Shown piece by piece: positions 56,499 through 63,530 of a stretch of 64,000 bases of DNA (position 1 is its first letter; each line of letters begins with the position of its first letter). The notes beneath the pieces are model-generated. The model worked only from the letters and a program-made list of their open reading frames with translations, was not told the origin of the DNA and ran no database searches. Source of the DNA: Chryseobacterium sp. 6424. GTDB lineage: Bacteria; Bacteroidota; Bacteroidia; Flavobacteriales; Weeksellaceae. The translations under genes and the position numbers were made by a program. Location of the stretch: positions 1,798,001 to 1,862,000 of the forward strand of contig NZ_CP023540.1 of the NCBI RefSeq assembly GCF_003692615.1, read 5' to 3'.

Positions 56499-56834
56499 TT
56501 AGATGGAATCCAGGATATCAATGATTTCTTCGCCATAATTTTCTATTTTATGTTTTCCGAAACCTTTGATGTCAAGCAGTTCTTCTTTTTTTGCCGGCCG
56601 GTAACGTGCAATGGAAAGCAGTTCCTTATTGGTGGCAATAAAGTAGGCGGGCAGCTTCTGGTCTTTGGCTTTTTCGCTGCGCCAATATTTCAGGGATTCC
56701 AGAATTTTTAATTCATCCGCGTTTAGTTCTTCCTCGGTTTCGGTAATATATGTTGAGGAATCTGTTTCGTTTACTGTAGGTTTATTTTCTTCATAGTACA
56801 GGATCACCGACCAATTATAATCGCGAAAATCAAA
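56499..56834 (-). pseudogene. HRDC-domain protein, 3' remnant cut by prophage
   Basis: The last 111 codons encode FDFRDYNWSVILYYEEN, an acidic linker and an HRDC domain (LNADELKILESLKYWRSEKA, KELLDIKGFGKHKIENYGEE). HRDC domains bind nucleic acid in RecQ and RNase D relatives. Flavobacterial homologues that I know carry about 40 more N-terminal residues before the WSV-YE motif; here the frame upstream of 56834 turns into low-complexity sequence overlapping the phage end. I infer that insertion removed the 5' part, which would lie beyond the other prophage end. An open frame from ATG 56900 exists, but its first residues would be phage-derived. Confidence 0.7.
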
Positions 56835-56868
56835 TGTCAAAAAAAATAAAACCAAATGTCCAAAAAAA
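56832..56868. repeat. Direct repeats at the prophage end
   Basis: AAATGTCAAAAAAAA (56832-56846) and AAATGTCCAAAAAAA (56854-56868) lie 22 bases apart, two helical turns. TG at 56835 could be the terminal dinucleotide. They resemble transposase-binding end repeats of transposable phages. Confidence 0.5.
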
Positions 56869-56886
56869 CCGCTATACAGCGGTTTT
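56865..56886 (-). terminator. Terminator overlapping the stop of the formyltransferase gene
   Basis: AAAACCGCT (56865-56873) pairs with AGCGGTTTT (56878-56886), loop ATAC; the minus strand continues TTTGG. It ends phage transcription only about 30 bases from the prophage end. Confidence 0.7.
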
Positions 56887-57531
56887 CTTGTTATAATCAA
56901 TCATTAACAAATCGGGTCGGTAAATGTCCTTTACGTTAGTATCCGGCTCAAAAGTGCTGTACTTATGATCCTGAGGTACTCGTTTTATCACACCATTTAA
57001 AAGATCTTTCAATGCCGTTTCAAGCAACTTTAAACCCATTGGACACAGTTCATCACGCCACAGCTTTCCGGCGGATTCTTGGGGCGAAAGATAATACTCT
57101 GGAGGAATCCAGCACCAGTCTTGGTATGCAATATCGCCGCGGTCTATTCCGGAGTTCAACCAGAACACCGTCCCGCCGGTAATTGATTCCTTCATCCGTA
57201 TTGCCCACTCAATAGATGATCGGCCTCGATGCCGCGGTAAAAGTGAAGGATGGTAACCAAGCCAGCCATGGCGCGGAATATACCGCGTTTTCTTTCCAAT
57301 ATAGTCAAAGGAGTGTGCTGTTATTCCAAGATCACACGCCGGCATCTTGTCAGCCGTTAACGTTCCAGCAGGCACAATAGGCACACCAAACCGCCGGGCC
57401 GCTGCGCCTATATATTTATCATCCAATGGGCAACAAACGCCGACCACTTCAATCTCTAATCTCCTGCAAAGGTGGAAAACCTCCTCCGCAAAATACTTCT
57501 GTCCTGATATAAAAACTTTATAACTATTCAT
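56872..57531 (-). CDS. Formyltransferase-family protein at the prophage end, 219 aa
   Basis: Rossmann-type start (YKVFISGQKYFAEEVFHLCR) and the formyltransferase signature GYHPSLLPRHRGRSSIEWAI with catalytic-type His, followed by TGGTVFWLNSGIDRGDIAYQ whose Asp fits the catalytic Asp of 10-formyl-THF transferases. The usual Asn two residues before the His (N-x-H) is Gly here (GYH), so the chemistry may differ. Too short to carry the C-terminal tRNA-binding domain of Fmt, so not a housekeeping methionyl-tRNA formyltransferase. It overlaps the GNAT frame by eight bases. Context suggests it acts with the ATPase-GNAT protein, possibly supplying or attaching a one-carbon group; that is inference. 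Confidence 0.8.
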   Translation of the reverse strand: MNSYKVFISGQKYFAEEVFHLCRRLEIEVVGVCCPLDDKYIGAAARRFGVPIVPAGTLTADKMPACDLGITAHSFDYIGKKTRYIPRHGWLGYHPSLLPRHRGRSSIEWAIRMKESITGGTVFWLNSGIDRGDIAYQDWCWIPPEYYLSPQESAGKLWRDELCPMGLKLLETALKDLLNGVIKRVPQDHKYSTFEPDTNVKDIYRPDLLMIDYNKKTAV

Positions 57532-58066
57532 TTCCTAAATATTTAAATCCTTGTATTGCTCTGAAATGCCCGCCATATCCTCCGCTGTTTGCCTTTTTAA
57601 CACCACCCTTAATTTCGCCGGGAAAGCCCTTTGATGTCCGGTTAATAGATGCGTTACTCCGCGCCTTATTACTGCCGTGAAGTTTCGCACTATTTTGAAC
57701 CCACTTTTTAGAATTTCTCAGATAGCCGCAAAGCTGCGGGTGGGAAGTGTGAAAAAAGGTTCCATACTTATGTCCACGCCTGCCGTTGCCATCAAGGTGG
57801 TGCTGCATAATTGCGTTTAGAAAGGTAGTTCCAACACCTGCTCCTTGCCACTCTGGCATTACAACCAGGCGAGTTGCGCGGTAGGCTTTAGCCGTGAACA
57901 TTGGGCAGACGGCAACGTGGCAGACTAACTCTCCATTAACGGTGCCTACAAAGTATTCAGCGCACGGCGGGTGCTTCAGGTCTAAATAATAATGCTCCTT
58001 AAAAAATCGCCAGTAACTTCCGTTGACCTTCCAAATGTCGAGCTGGATATCTGGCCGCCTTCGGGC
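57524..58066 (-). CDS. GNAT acyltransferase domain in the -1 frame behind the ATPase
   Basis: In the frame -1 to the ATPase an open stretch of 180 codons runs from 58066: RRRPDIQLDIWKVNGSYWRF, FKEHYYLDL, EYFVGTVNGELVCHVAVCP, then the acyl-CoA loop RLVVMPEWQGAGVGTTFLNA (QxxGxG) and the end GGHFRAIQGFKYLG. An ATG-started version exists only from 57901 (125 aa), which would delete the first strands of the fold. Phage proteins with an ABC ATPase fused to such a GNAT domain are known (COG2401 type), so I believe this is the second half of one protein, made by frameshifting or split by a one-base deletion. Likely an acyl-group transferase to DNA or nucleotides, by analogy with Mu Mom; substrate not proven. 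Confidence 0.75.
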   Translation of the reverse strand, partial: ARRRPDIQLDIWKVNGSYWRFFKEHYYLDLKHPPCAEYFVGTVNGELVCHVAVCPMFTAKAYRATRLVVMPEWQGAGVGTTFLNAIMQHHLDGNGRRGHKYGTFFHTSHPQLCGYLRNSKKWVQNSAKLHGSNKARSNASINRTSKGFPGEIKGGVKKANSGGYGGHFRAIQGFKYLGNE

Positions 58067-58671
58067 TTTTTTTTTACTTCCGATACTCGCGTATCATAAA
58101 CCCAGTCTGGCTGTAGCCAGTCGATTACATCATAGTGGCAGGAGAGTAGCACAATCTGCTTTCCTGTCTTGCGCCAACTCTTTGCAAAGGCTGCGGCACC
58201 GATTTTGGCAATCTGACGGTCAACTACCGAAGTGAACTCATCAACCACTACTTTATCGGGTGCGTCGCAAATCAACCGCGCCAAGCCTGCGCGGAACTGC
58301 TCACCGTTAGATAGCACCTTGAACGGTCGTAACCACGCCGGAACATCACCAAGCCCGACCGCGGAAAGCGCGCCGGTCACCACGTTCATGTTTTCCGCAT
58401 TGGGCGCGATATCTTCAATAATAGGCAGGTTTGCATCCCAGCCATGTGAAAGTTCAACTATACCGGCGTCAGGCCAAATCTGCTTACCTATGGAAGTTTT
58501 ACCGGAACCGGACGGTCCTACGATGAGACCGATCCGCCAGCCATCTTCCTCGATGGGGATTTCAGCAACATGCTCCCAATTATGGCCGCTTTCTGCATTA
58601 AAGAGGCTCTTTACTTTTTCGCTTCTGAAACCTGTGAAATTATCGCAGGTGTGTTTTACATGAATTTTCAT
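57982..58671 (-). CDS. Compact ABC-type ATPase of the prophage-end cassette, 229 aa in the 0 frame
   Basis: Walker A GPSGSGKT (52-59), signature LSNGEQ (120-125), Walker B VVVDEFTS (141-148) with Glu145 and H-loop His179 in LLSCHYDVIDW. No membrane helices and no permease gene nearby, so it is a soluble ABC ATPase, not a transporter subunit. After K202 the 0 frame adds 27 unconserved residues and stops at 57982, while the -1 frame gives the GNAT domain; the joined product would have 382 aa. The start ATG overlaps the stop of the 42-aa ORF (ATGA). It may use ATP to load the acyltransferase on DNA. Confidence 0.82.
   Translation of the reverse strand: MKIHVKHTCDNFTGFRSEKVKSLFNAESGHNWEHVAEIPIEEDGWRIGLIVGPSGSGKTSIGKQIWPDAGIVELSHGWDANLPIIEDIAPNAENMNVVTGALSAVGLGDVPAWLRPFKVLSNGEQFRAGLARLICDAPDKVVVDEFTSVVDRQIAKIGAAAFAKSWRKTGKQIVLLSCHYDVIDWLQPDWVYDTRVSEVKKKPEGGQISSSTFGRSTEVTGDFLRSIII
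58066..58076 (-). other. A9 run with A AAA AAG slippery heptamer at the ATPase-GNAT junction
   Basis: Minus strand reads GTA AAA AAA AAG CCC in the ATPase frame. A AAA AAG is the same heptamer used for -1 frameshifting in E. coli dnaX. A slip there gives the 382-aa ATPase-GNAT fusion. The same result would follow from one more A, so phase variation or a homopolymer read error are equally possible. Confidence 0.6.
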
Positions 58672-58796
58672 ACTGATACTACTTTTAAATTTTTAAATCC
58701 CATTTTTTTCAGCTTTTCAAAAAGCTCTTTCTGTTCTTTTTCCGTGTCTGTCTTAATGATCACGGCGTGTTGTTCTTTGTACTTAAAGTTTGACAT
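58668..58796 (-). CDS. Small phage ORF, 42 aa, leading the cassette
   Basis: ATG at 58796 gives MSNFKYKEQHAVIIKTDTEK and ends FKNLKVVSV. Its TGA overlaps the ATPase ATG, so it is probably translated and couples ribosomes into the ATPase gene. Charged, with an alpha-helical middle (EKEQKELFEKLKKMG). No family recognised; it might play a leader or Com-like control role. Confidence 0.55.
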   Translation of the reverse strand: MSNFKYKEQHAVIIKTDTEKEQKELFEKLKKMGFKNLKVVSV

Positions 58797-58821
58797 TTAT
58801 ATTTATTTTAGTTTATCTTTG

Positions 58822-58927
58822 CCGCTCTGACCACTATACACAACGAAACCCGCTAAAGAGGACTTTTCGTCCTCCGTAGCGGGTTTCCGTGTGTTTTTAA
58901 AAGTGGTCAGAGATTTTTAAAAAGCGG
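58822..58927 (-). promoter_or_regulatory. Large nested hairpin upstream of the modification-type cassette
   Basis: Three perfect helices are stacked: outer CTCTGACCACT (58825-58835) with AGTGGTCAGAG (58902-58912); middle GAAACCCGCTA (58845-58855) with TAGCGGGTTTC (58877-58887); inner GAGGAC (58858-58863) with GTCCTC (58869-58874), loop TTTTC. It is transcribed from the minus strand about 30-115 bases before the 42-aa ORF. No T run directly follows the structure on that strand. It could be a leader control element or a structured RNA. Confidence 0.6.
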
Positions 58928-58953
58928 AGGGCGTTTTTTTATTTCCCGCCTCC
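58915..58953 (-). terminator. Terminator at the end of the tail-gene operon
   Basis: GGAGG (58926-58930) and following CG pair with CGCCTCC (58947-58953); the minus strand continues GCTTTTTAAAAATC. It lies just after the stop of the 133-aa gene. Confidence 0.55.
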
Positions 58954-58961
58954 TGGGGAAA

Positions 58962-59363
58962 TTACTTTAGTTCAAACACTTCAAAATGCTTCCTGTCCAA
59001 AAGTTCAATGCCTCGATAGATCAGCAGCCCCGGCGGTCGCAGTGTTCCTGATTGCCGATTCATCCATAAAACAAACGAGATTGTTTCGTTTACGTTTCCG
59101 AAGCGGTAACCGGATTTTTGTTTAAACAAAAACCATAACCAGTTGAAGATCGTGACGTTTCCCAACACATCGAGCGTGTAGGTTACGCCGCGAAAATCCG
59201 CCGCGAATTCGTCTAACGCGGTTCCGATTTTCGACCTGAAGAACTTAGAGAACACACCGATCACGAACGCGACCGGGATTACATACTTCAGAACGTAAAA
59301 CGCGAACAGCATAAGGCCGATCCACATGAGTACAACCAGTACCCGGTTTACAGCTGCCTTCAT
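58962..59363 (-). CDS. Phage late membrane protein, 133 aa
   Basis: One long N-terminal hydrophobic stretch (about 6-42: VLVVLMWIGLMLFAFYVLKY onwards) followed by a soluble domain (FNWLWFLFKQKSGYRFGNVN, LRPPGLLIYRGIELLDRKHF). Its ATG overlaps the stop of the upstream 148-aa gene by one base. Last gene of the tail block. It could be a holin-like or host-takeover membrane protein; no family recognised. Confidence 0.6.
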   Translation of the reverse strand: MKAAVNRVLVVLMWIGLMLFAFYVLKYVIPVAFVIGVFSKFFRSKIGTALDEFAADFRGVTYTLDVLGNVTIFNWLWFLFKQKSGYRFGNVNETISFVLWMNRQSGTLRPPGLLIYRGIELLDRKHFEVFELK

Positions 59364-59809
59364 CAGTCGAACAGGGCTTTTTGGTCATTAGAATCAATAA
59401 AGAGATCGAGCAAAGGCTTATTCAGCTGAATGGAAAGCCTCTTGAACTGTTCATAGCTGTCTGTCAACATGTATGGATAGTTGGCAGGCGAAACGGGTAG
59501 TTCATCATTAAAATCAGGATTAGGAACCGGTTGGATATCATCATCGATCTCGATGGTTTGATCGCCTTTTACGATGTCCCACGGCTTTTGTTCTACCATT
59601 GTAGGTTGTGAGAAAACCACAATCTTTAATACGGGATCAATAAAATGCGTTGTTGATTTGATGCTGATAATGTCGATGTCAAACATAAATTCTGCTCTGT
59701 TGATTTCAATTACTCTAACCAGCTTATTGACAGGGTGGTCAGAGATTTGGTACAGTGGGTTATTTTTACCGCTAAATTGATACTCTGTTAATTCTATTGG
59801 TGTTTTCAT
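59363..59809 (-). CDS. Phage protein of unknown function, 148 aa
   Basis: Soluble, mixed alpha/beta composition (ELTEYQFSGKNNPLYQISDH, IDIISIKSTTHFIDPVLKIV), acidic in the middle (IEIDDDIQPVPNPDFNDELP). Starts one base after the stop of the large fibre gene and overlaps the next gene by one base. Likely a late structural or fibre-associated protein by position; nothing more can be said. Confidence 0.6.
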   Translation of the reverse strand: MKTPIELTEYQFSGKNNPLYQISDHPVNKLVRVIEINRAEFMFDIDIISIKSTTHFIDPVLKIVVFSQPTMVEQKPWDIVKGDQTIEIDDDIQPVPNPDFNDELPVSPANYPYMLTDSYEQFKRLSIQLNKPLLDLFIDSNDQKALFD

Positions 59810-59810
59810 A

Positions 59811-61343
59811 TTAGTTGAACTTAAAAGCTTTTGTTACTTGTCCTTGTATTGTATGATTGGCGAAATCCCTCCCCACTATTTGGGCAAATATTGCGTAGCC
59901 TGAATTATTACTAAATGTTTGAGTGACACTTGAACTGCCAACAATCGTTCTAAAGAGATTCCCTGTTTTAATAAAGACTATAAGTATATCAGTAGGTGTT
60001 GACGAAGAGAAAGCTACATTATTGTTATTATAATGTTGAAGAGCCTCGGCATGAAGTGAGGAATAACCATGTTTTGCGAGTGATGACCTATTTAAACTAT
60101 TAGCAGAATTATAGTAGCCTAACCCAATATCAGATATAGCAGAATCAGGTGTACCATATCCTGCATGCTTTGCCCCAAATGATACTTTTAGTTCTATGTA
60201 GAAATCATCACCTTCTGCGAAAATCTCGCTACTCTTTAAAGATAGCTTTGGAACCGAACCTGTACCACTTGGAGTAACTATTGTAAAATTTCCACCTACA
60301 GCGTTGTTCAAAGGTGATGGAGTTATAGCACTGTCATAAACAAAATCCCAAGTGATAGCACTGGTATTAATGTTTTCTATCTCTTGTACAATCTTTATAT
60401 TCAGTTCGGTAATATGTTGCTTCACACCACTCGTAATACGCACATAGTAAGTACCAATTGGAAAATTATGAAAGTTATAATAAAACACCAATTCCTGTCC
60501 ATTTAATGAAGTTTGTATTTGGTTGTCGGGGATGGTTAGAACCACGGTTGTTTTATCAGCTGCTAAGATTTCAATCTTTCTACCTACCGCACTTAGGTTT
60601 AGATTAACACCTCGCAGCAATATATATTCAACAGAATTAAATCTGTTCTGTATGATTGGTGGTGAAATATTGTTAACACTCATTGGCCCATCCGAGCCTA
60701 TACCACCGTTCAGCAGATAAGAGATGTTCGTAGCTTGCTGCGCGGTAAGACCTGTCAGACCTTTATACAGGATATTGTACATATTGGTTACCATAGCCTC
60801 TTGTCCCGCTGCATTCTGTACTTTTACGCGGTCAAATGTAGCATCGGCACTCTTATCAGGCAATCCTGTAATCGTCATCGGCTGACCGCCCGTGTCAATT
60901 CCCCAAGGTGCGCCTAAAACGAGTCCCGCCCCCGGAACTGAGGTGGGTTTACTGTTTGCCACATTTTTACCCAGATCGCCGACTTCCAAAACAGTTCCGT
61001 CTTTCATCATCACATACCCCGTCTTGGTATAATCATAGGTCGCAATGTTTTCAGGCAGTTCGCCAATGTTCAGTCTTGCTTTCCAGGCATTTGCATCCGA
61101 TTCACTTAAATTAGAGGCATTACGCCGGGCAAGGTGTGCGTGCGCATTAAGATCATTCAAGTGGGCGTTAAATACCTGCATGTTCAGGGTGCTTTCAAAC
61201 ATCTCAGCAAGCCCCTGAATGCTGCCAACGGGTATAGCTTCATCCCGATGCCAAAAGCTGGAAAAGGTCGCCTGGAACTGCTGTTCTGTAGGGAAATCGC
61301 CGGTCTGAAACCAGCTGAATATCGTATTAAGTGGTGTTGCCAT
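59811..61343 (-). CDS. Large phage tail fibre / receptor-binding protein, 510 aa
   Basis: N-terminal part (NTIFSWFQTGDFPTEQQFQA, SFWHRDEAIPVGSIQGLAEM) is the usual attachment region of fibre proteins in Bacteroidota phages. The centre has AKDGT-like repeats (TKTGYVMMKDGTVLEVGDLG) and the C-terminal half is beta-rich (about 215-510). It probably binds the host surface. Its ATG overlaps the TAA of the collar-fibre frame (TAATG). Confidence 0.75.
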   Translation of the reverse strand: MATPLNTIFSWFQTGDFPTEQQFQATFSSFWHRDEAIPVGSIQGLAEMFESTLNMQVFNAHLNDLNAHAHLARRNASNLSESDANAWKARLNIGELPENIATYDYTKTGYVMMKDGTVLEVGDLGKNVANSKPTSVPGAGLVLGAPWGIDTGGQPMTITGLPDKSADATFDRVKVQNAAGQEAMVTNMYNILYKGLTGLTAQQATNISYLLNGGIGSDGPMSVNNISPPIIQNRFNSVEYILLRGVNLNLSAVGRKIEILAADKTTVVLTIPDNQIQTSLNGQELVFYYNFHNFPIGTYYVRITSGVKQHITELNIKIVQEIENINTSAITWDFVYDSAITPSPLNNAVGGNFTIVTPSGTGSVPKLSLKSSEIFAEGDDFYIELKVSFGAKHAGYGTPDSAISDIGLGYYNSANSLNRSSLAKHGYSSLHAEALQHYNNNNVAFSSSTPTDILIVFIKTGNLFRTIVGSSSVTQTFSNNSGYAIFAQIVGRDFANHTIQGQVTKAFKFN

Positions 61344-62184
61344 TATTGAAAGTTTGGTTCTATAAAGTTGACGATCCGCGAAGGTTGGATGTTATTGTGC
61401 GCCGCGCCTCCGCCTGTTTTTGAAGTGTTTTGGTTGCGGTAAGAGTTGTTACCGCCAGATTCGTAAGTTCTTCTCGCTACGAAGGTGCCGCCACCGTGGT
61501 CGTTGTATAAAGCCTCCGAACCCGATTGGTGGTCGTGCGCGGGGATTTCATTAATTGTCAGGGTGTGCGTCTTTGTACCAATGGTATTACCAAGATTGGC
61601 AAAATCGTTGTCATTAGGGTCGCGACGACAATGGTTTTTCCGCGGAAATCAACACACTCTTTCCAACCCACTGGGATTTCGCTGGCAGGCCTGCGGAACG
61701 GGAATACCACACCGCCGTTGATGATCGGCGCAGTTTTCAGTTTAAGCAGGTTCACTTCTTCAACCAGCGAATCAAAGGCGGTTTGGCTTACTTTTCCCGC
61801 CAGCTTGTTCATCAGCGCACGAATGTTATCCAGCTTTACAAAATCCGCCCAGTTATAGGTGTTTACCGAGTTCCCGAACTTCACGGTCTTTTTTACGATC
61901 AGGACTTTTTCGCTCTGGTCCTCGAACGTTTTTTTGATGTCTTCAGAATGTATGTAAACGGTGTTGGAGGCAAGGCCGCCTTCAAAATAGTACAGCTGGC
62001 CTTCGATAGCCACGATGCCCGGCGCCACATTGGAACCCACGGTTTCGCACCCTTTCAGGATCGTAAGGTTTCCAGCAAGATCGCCCAATACTTCAAAGAT
62101 GCTGTACGCCTCTTCAATCAGCGACATCAGGTCTGCGGTAAGTGGTACACCGCCGGTCTGGAGGAATTGGAAGTTGTATTTCAT
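61343..62184 (-). pseudogene. Phage tail collar fibre with apparent 1-base frameshift, 280 aa if restored
   Basis: From ATG 62184 the frame runs to GWKECVDFRGKTIVVATLMT and stops at 61558. The tail collar domain normally continues GKTIV-GRDPND: in the neighbouring frame the sequence goes on RDPNDNDFANLGNTIGTKTH, TLTINEIPAHDHQSG and ends NFIEPNFQ with TAA at 61343. One missing G near 61625 would join both parts. Residues 1-200 carry coiled-coil and stalk sequence. The loss is either recent mutation or a read error; if real, the phage may have a defective adhesin. Confidence 0.78.
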
Positions 62185-62666
62185 ATATATTCGATTCTGT
62201 AATTTTTGCTTTGCAGCATATAATATTCAATCTCAGCACGCAACTGAAGTTCATTTATCCCTGCCGGGGCTTTTACTATGAAATCATAGTCACTATTTAA
62301 CTCAGCTTCTGTGTATAAGTAGATCGGGTTACTGTTAATGTACAGGAACTGCGTTTTAGTCCTCAATTGGTCATCTTCACCCTCAGTGTACAGATAAACG
62401 CCGTCGTACAAAACCGCCTTTACGATTTTAATTCTGCGTTCTACCGGGTCAAAATAATCATTCAACCTTTTTTGTAGACTGAACTTCTGGCAGGTCGTAT
62501 TCATGCGGATCAGGTTCTGCTTCCGATCCTTCAGAAACGCTATGTAGAACTCTTCGAGCGGCACAATTACAACCAATATAAATGAGAGCAATAACGGCGT
62601 TCTTAAAAAAGTCGGCAGCCATTCAATGGCAAGCTTTTTAAAATCTATATCAAATACCCTATCCAT
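62181..62666 (-). CDS. Phage tail protein of unknown family, 161 aa
   Basis: Begins MDRVFDIDFKKLAIEWLPTF, has PLLLSFILVVIVPLEEFYIA, a hydrophobic stretch at about 24-46, and a beta-rich remainder (VLYDGVYLYTEGEDDQLRTK). Sits between the baseplate J-like gene and the collar fibre, overlapping both by a few bases, as for the tail assembly gene I/gp48-type position of contractile-tailed phages. Family not recognised. Confidence 0.6.
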   Translation of the reverse strand: MDRVFDIDFKKLAIEWLPTFLRTPLLLSFILVVIVPLEEFYIAFLKDRKQNLIRMNTTCQKFSLQKRLNDYFDPVERRIKIVKAVLYDGVYLYTEGEDDQLRTKTQFLYINSNPIYLYTEAELNSDYDFIVKAPAGINELQLRAEIEYYMLQSKNYRIEYI

Positions 62667-63529
62667 TACGCCTCGTATTTCAGACCGGTGAAGTCCTCTA
62701 TTTTAAATCTTCCTGAAGCCGGAATGACGGACATATTAACTGGCTGATAAAGGCCGTATCCGTTAAGCGCCGGATCTATCCATTTACTTTGAATTTGCAA
62801 TGTTTGCAAGTCTTCCACACCATCTACCGCTAATATGGCCGCCTCCAATCTCTGTATGGATAACTCGCCGTTGAACGGAAGGTTTTTAAGGAAGTTCTCA
62901 ATGGCGATCTGTACCGGGAATTGAGCCGTTAAAATGTTCATGCCGTTAGACTGTAGGACCATCGGATCATACTTTATCTTAAAGGAAAATTTTAAAACAT
63001 CCGGCAGATAGTTGATGATGGTTACGTGATCCCCTGCGGGTGAAACTTCTTCGATGTACTTTGCAAACGCGGTCATCACCGGTGTTGGGAAAATCTCATC
63101 CAGGTTTTCTGGCGCAATTTTCAGAACGATCTTTGCGCGGCCATTATCAATCACGCGGTTACAGGCCGTATATTTTATGAGTTTTGAGTTTTCAATCTGT
63201 TCCGGTGTGGCCACGACATCTACGCCGTTATCATTGTAGGTTGGCTTGAACTGGTCGCTGTCGGTGATCAAGTCAAAACCGTATTGGAAACGCAAAGCTT
63301 CCGACCGGTACCGGCGAAGGTTAAAAACCTTCTGGTTGGCAATCATGTCTTTGATCTCCTGAAGGTGCAGATTGGCGGCATTTTGAAAATTGAAGATCAC
63401 CCAGGCCACGACTTCAAGAATTTGTCCCCAAATAGAAGTTTTCGATGCAGTTGTTAGACCCGTAAGTTGTGTCTTTGTTTCTTTGGCCGCTAATAGTTGC
63501 GCGAATATTTCTGCAAATGTTTTGTTCAT
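62666..63529 (-). CDS. Baseplate J-like protein, 287 aa
   Basis: The N-terminal TFAEIFAQLLAAKETKTQLT then WGQILEVVAWVIFNFQNAAN, the beta region (about 85-210) and the C-terminal AAILAVDGVEDLQTLQIQSK, with IDPALNGYGLYQPVNMSVIP, fit the baseplate J/gp47 family of contractile tails. It joins the tail tube to the fibres. The stop overlaps the start of the 161-aa gene. Confidence 0.72.
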   Translation of the reverse strand: MNKTFAEIFAQLLAAKETKTQLTGLTTASKTSIWGQILEVVAWVIFNFQNAANLHLQEIKDMIANQKVFNLRRYRSEALRFQYGFDLITDSDQFKPTYNDNGVDVVATPEQIENSKLIKYTACNRVIDNGRAKIVLKIAPENLDEIFPTPVMTAFAKYIEEVSPAGDHVTIINYLPDVLKFSFKIKYDPMVLQSNGMNILTAQFPVQIAIENFLKNLPFNGELSIQRLEAAILAVDGVEDLQTLQIQSKWIDPALNGYGLYQPVNMSVIPASGRFKIEDFTGLKYEA

Positions 63530-63530
63530 A

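Noticed and set aside
57901-57901. ATG 57901 as a true start of an independent 125-aa GNAT gene
   Set aside because: It would remove the first strands of the fold; homologous-looking sequence continues upstream in the same frame to the A9 tract.
58232-58663. 143-aa plus-strand frame in the prophage
   Set aside because: Antisense to the ABC ATPase, whose motifs are all intact.
61600-61650. Programmed frameshift in the collar fibre
   Set aside because: No slippery heptamer or following structure; a plain one-base deletion explains it.
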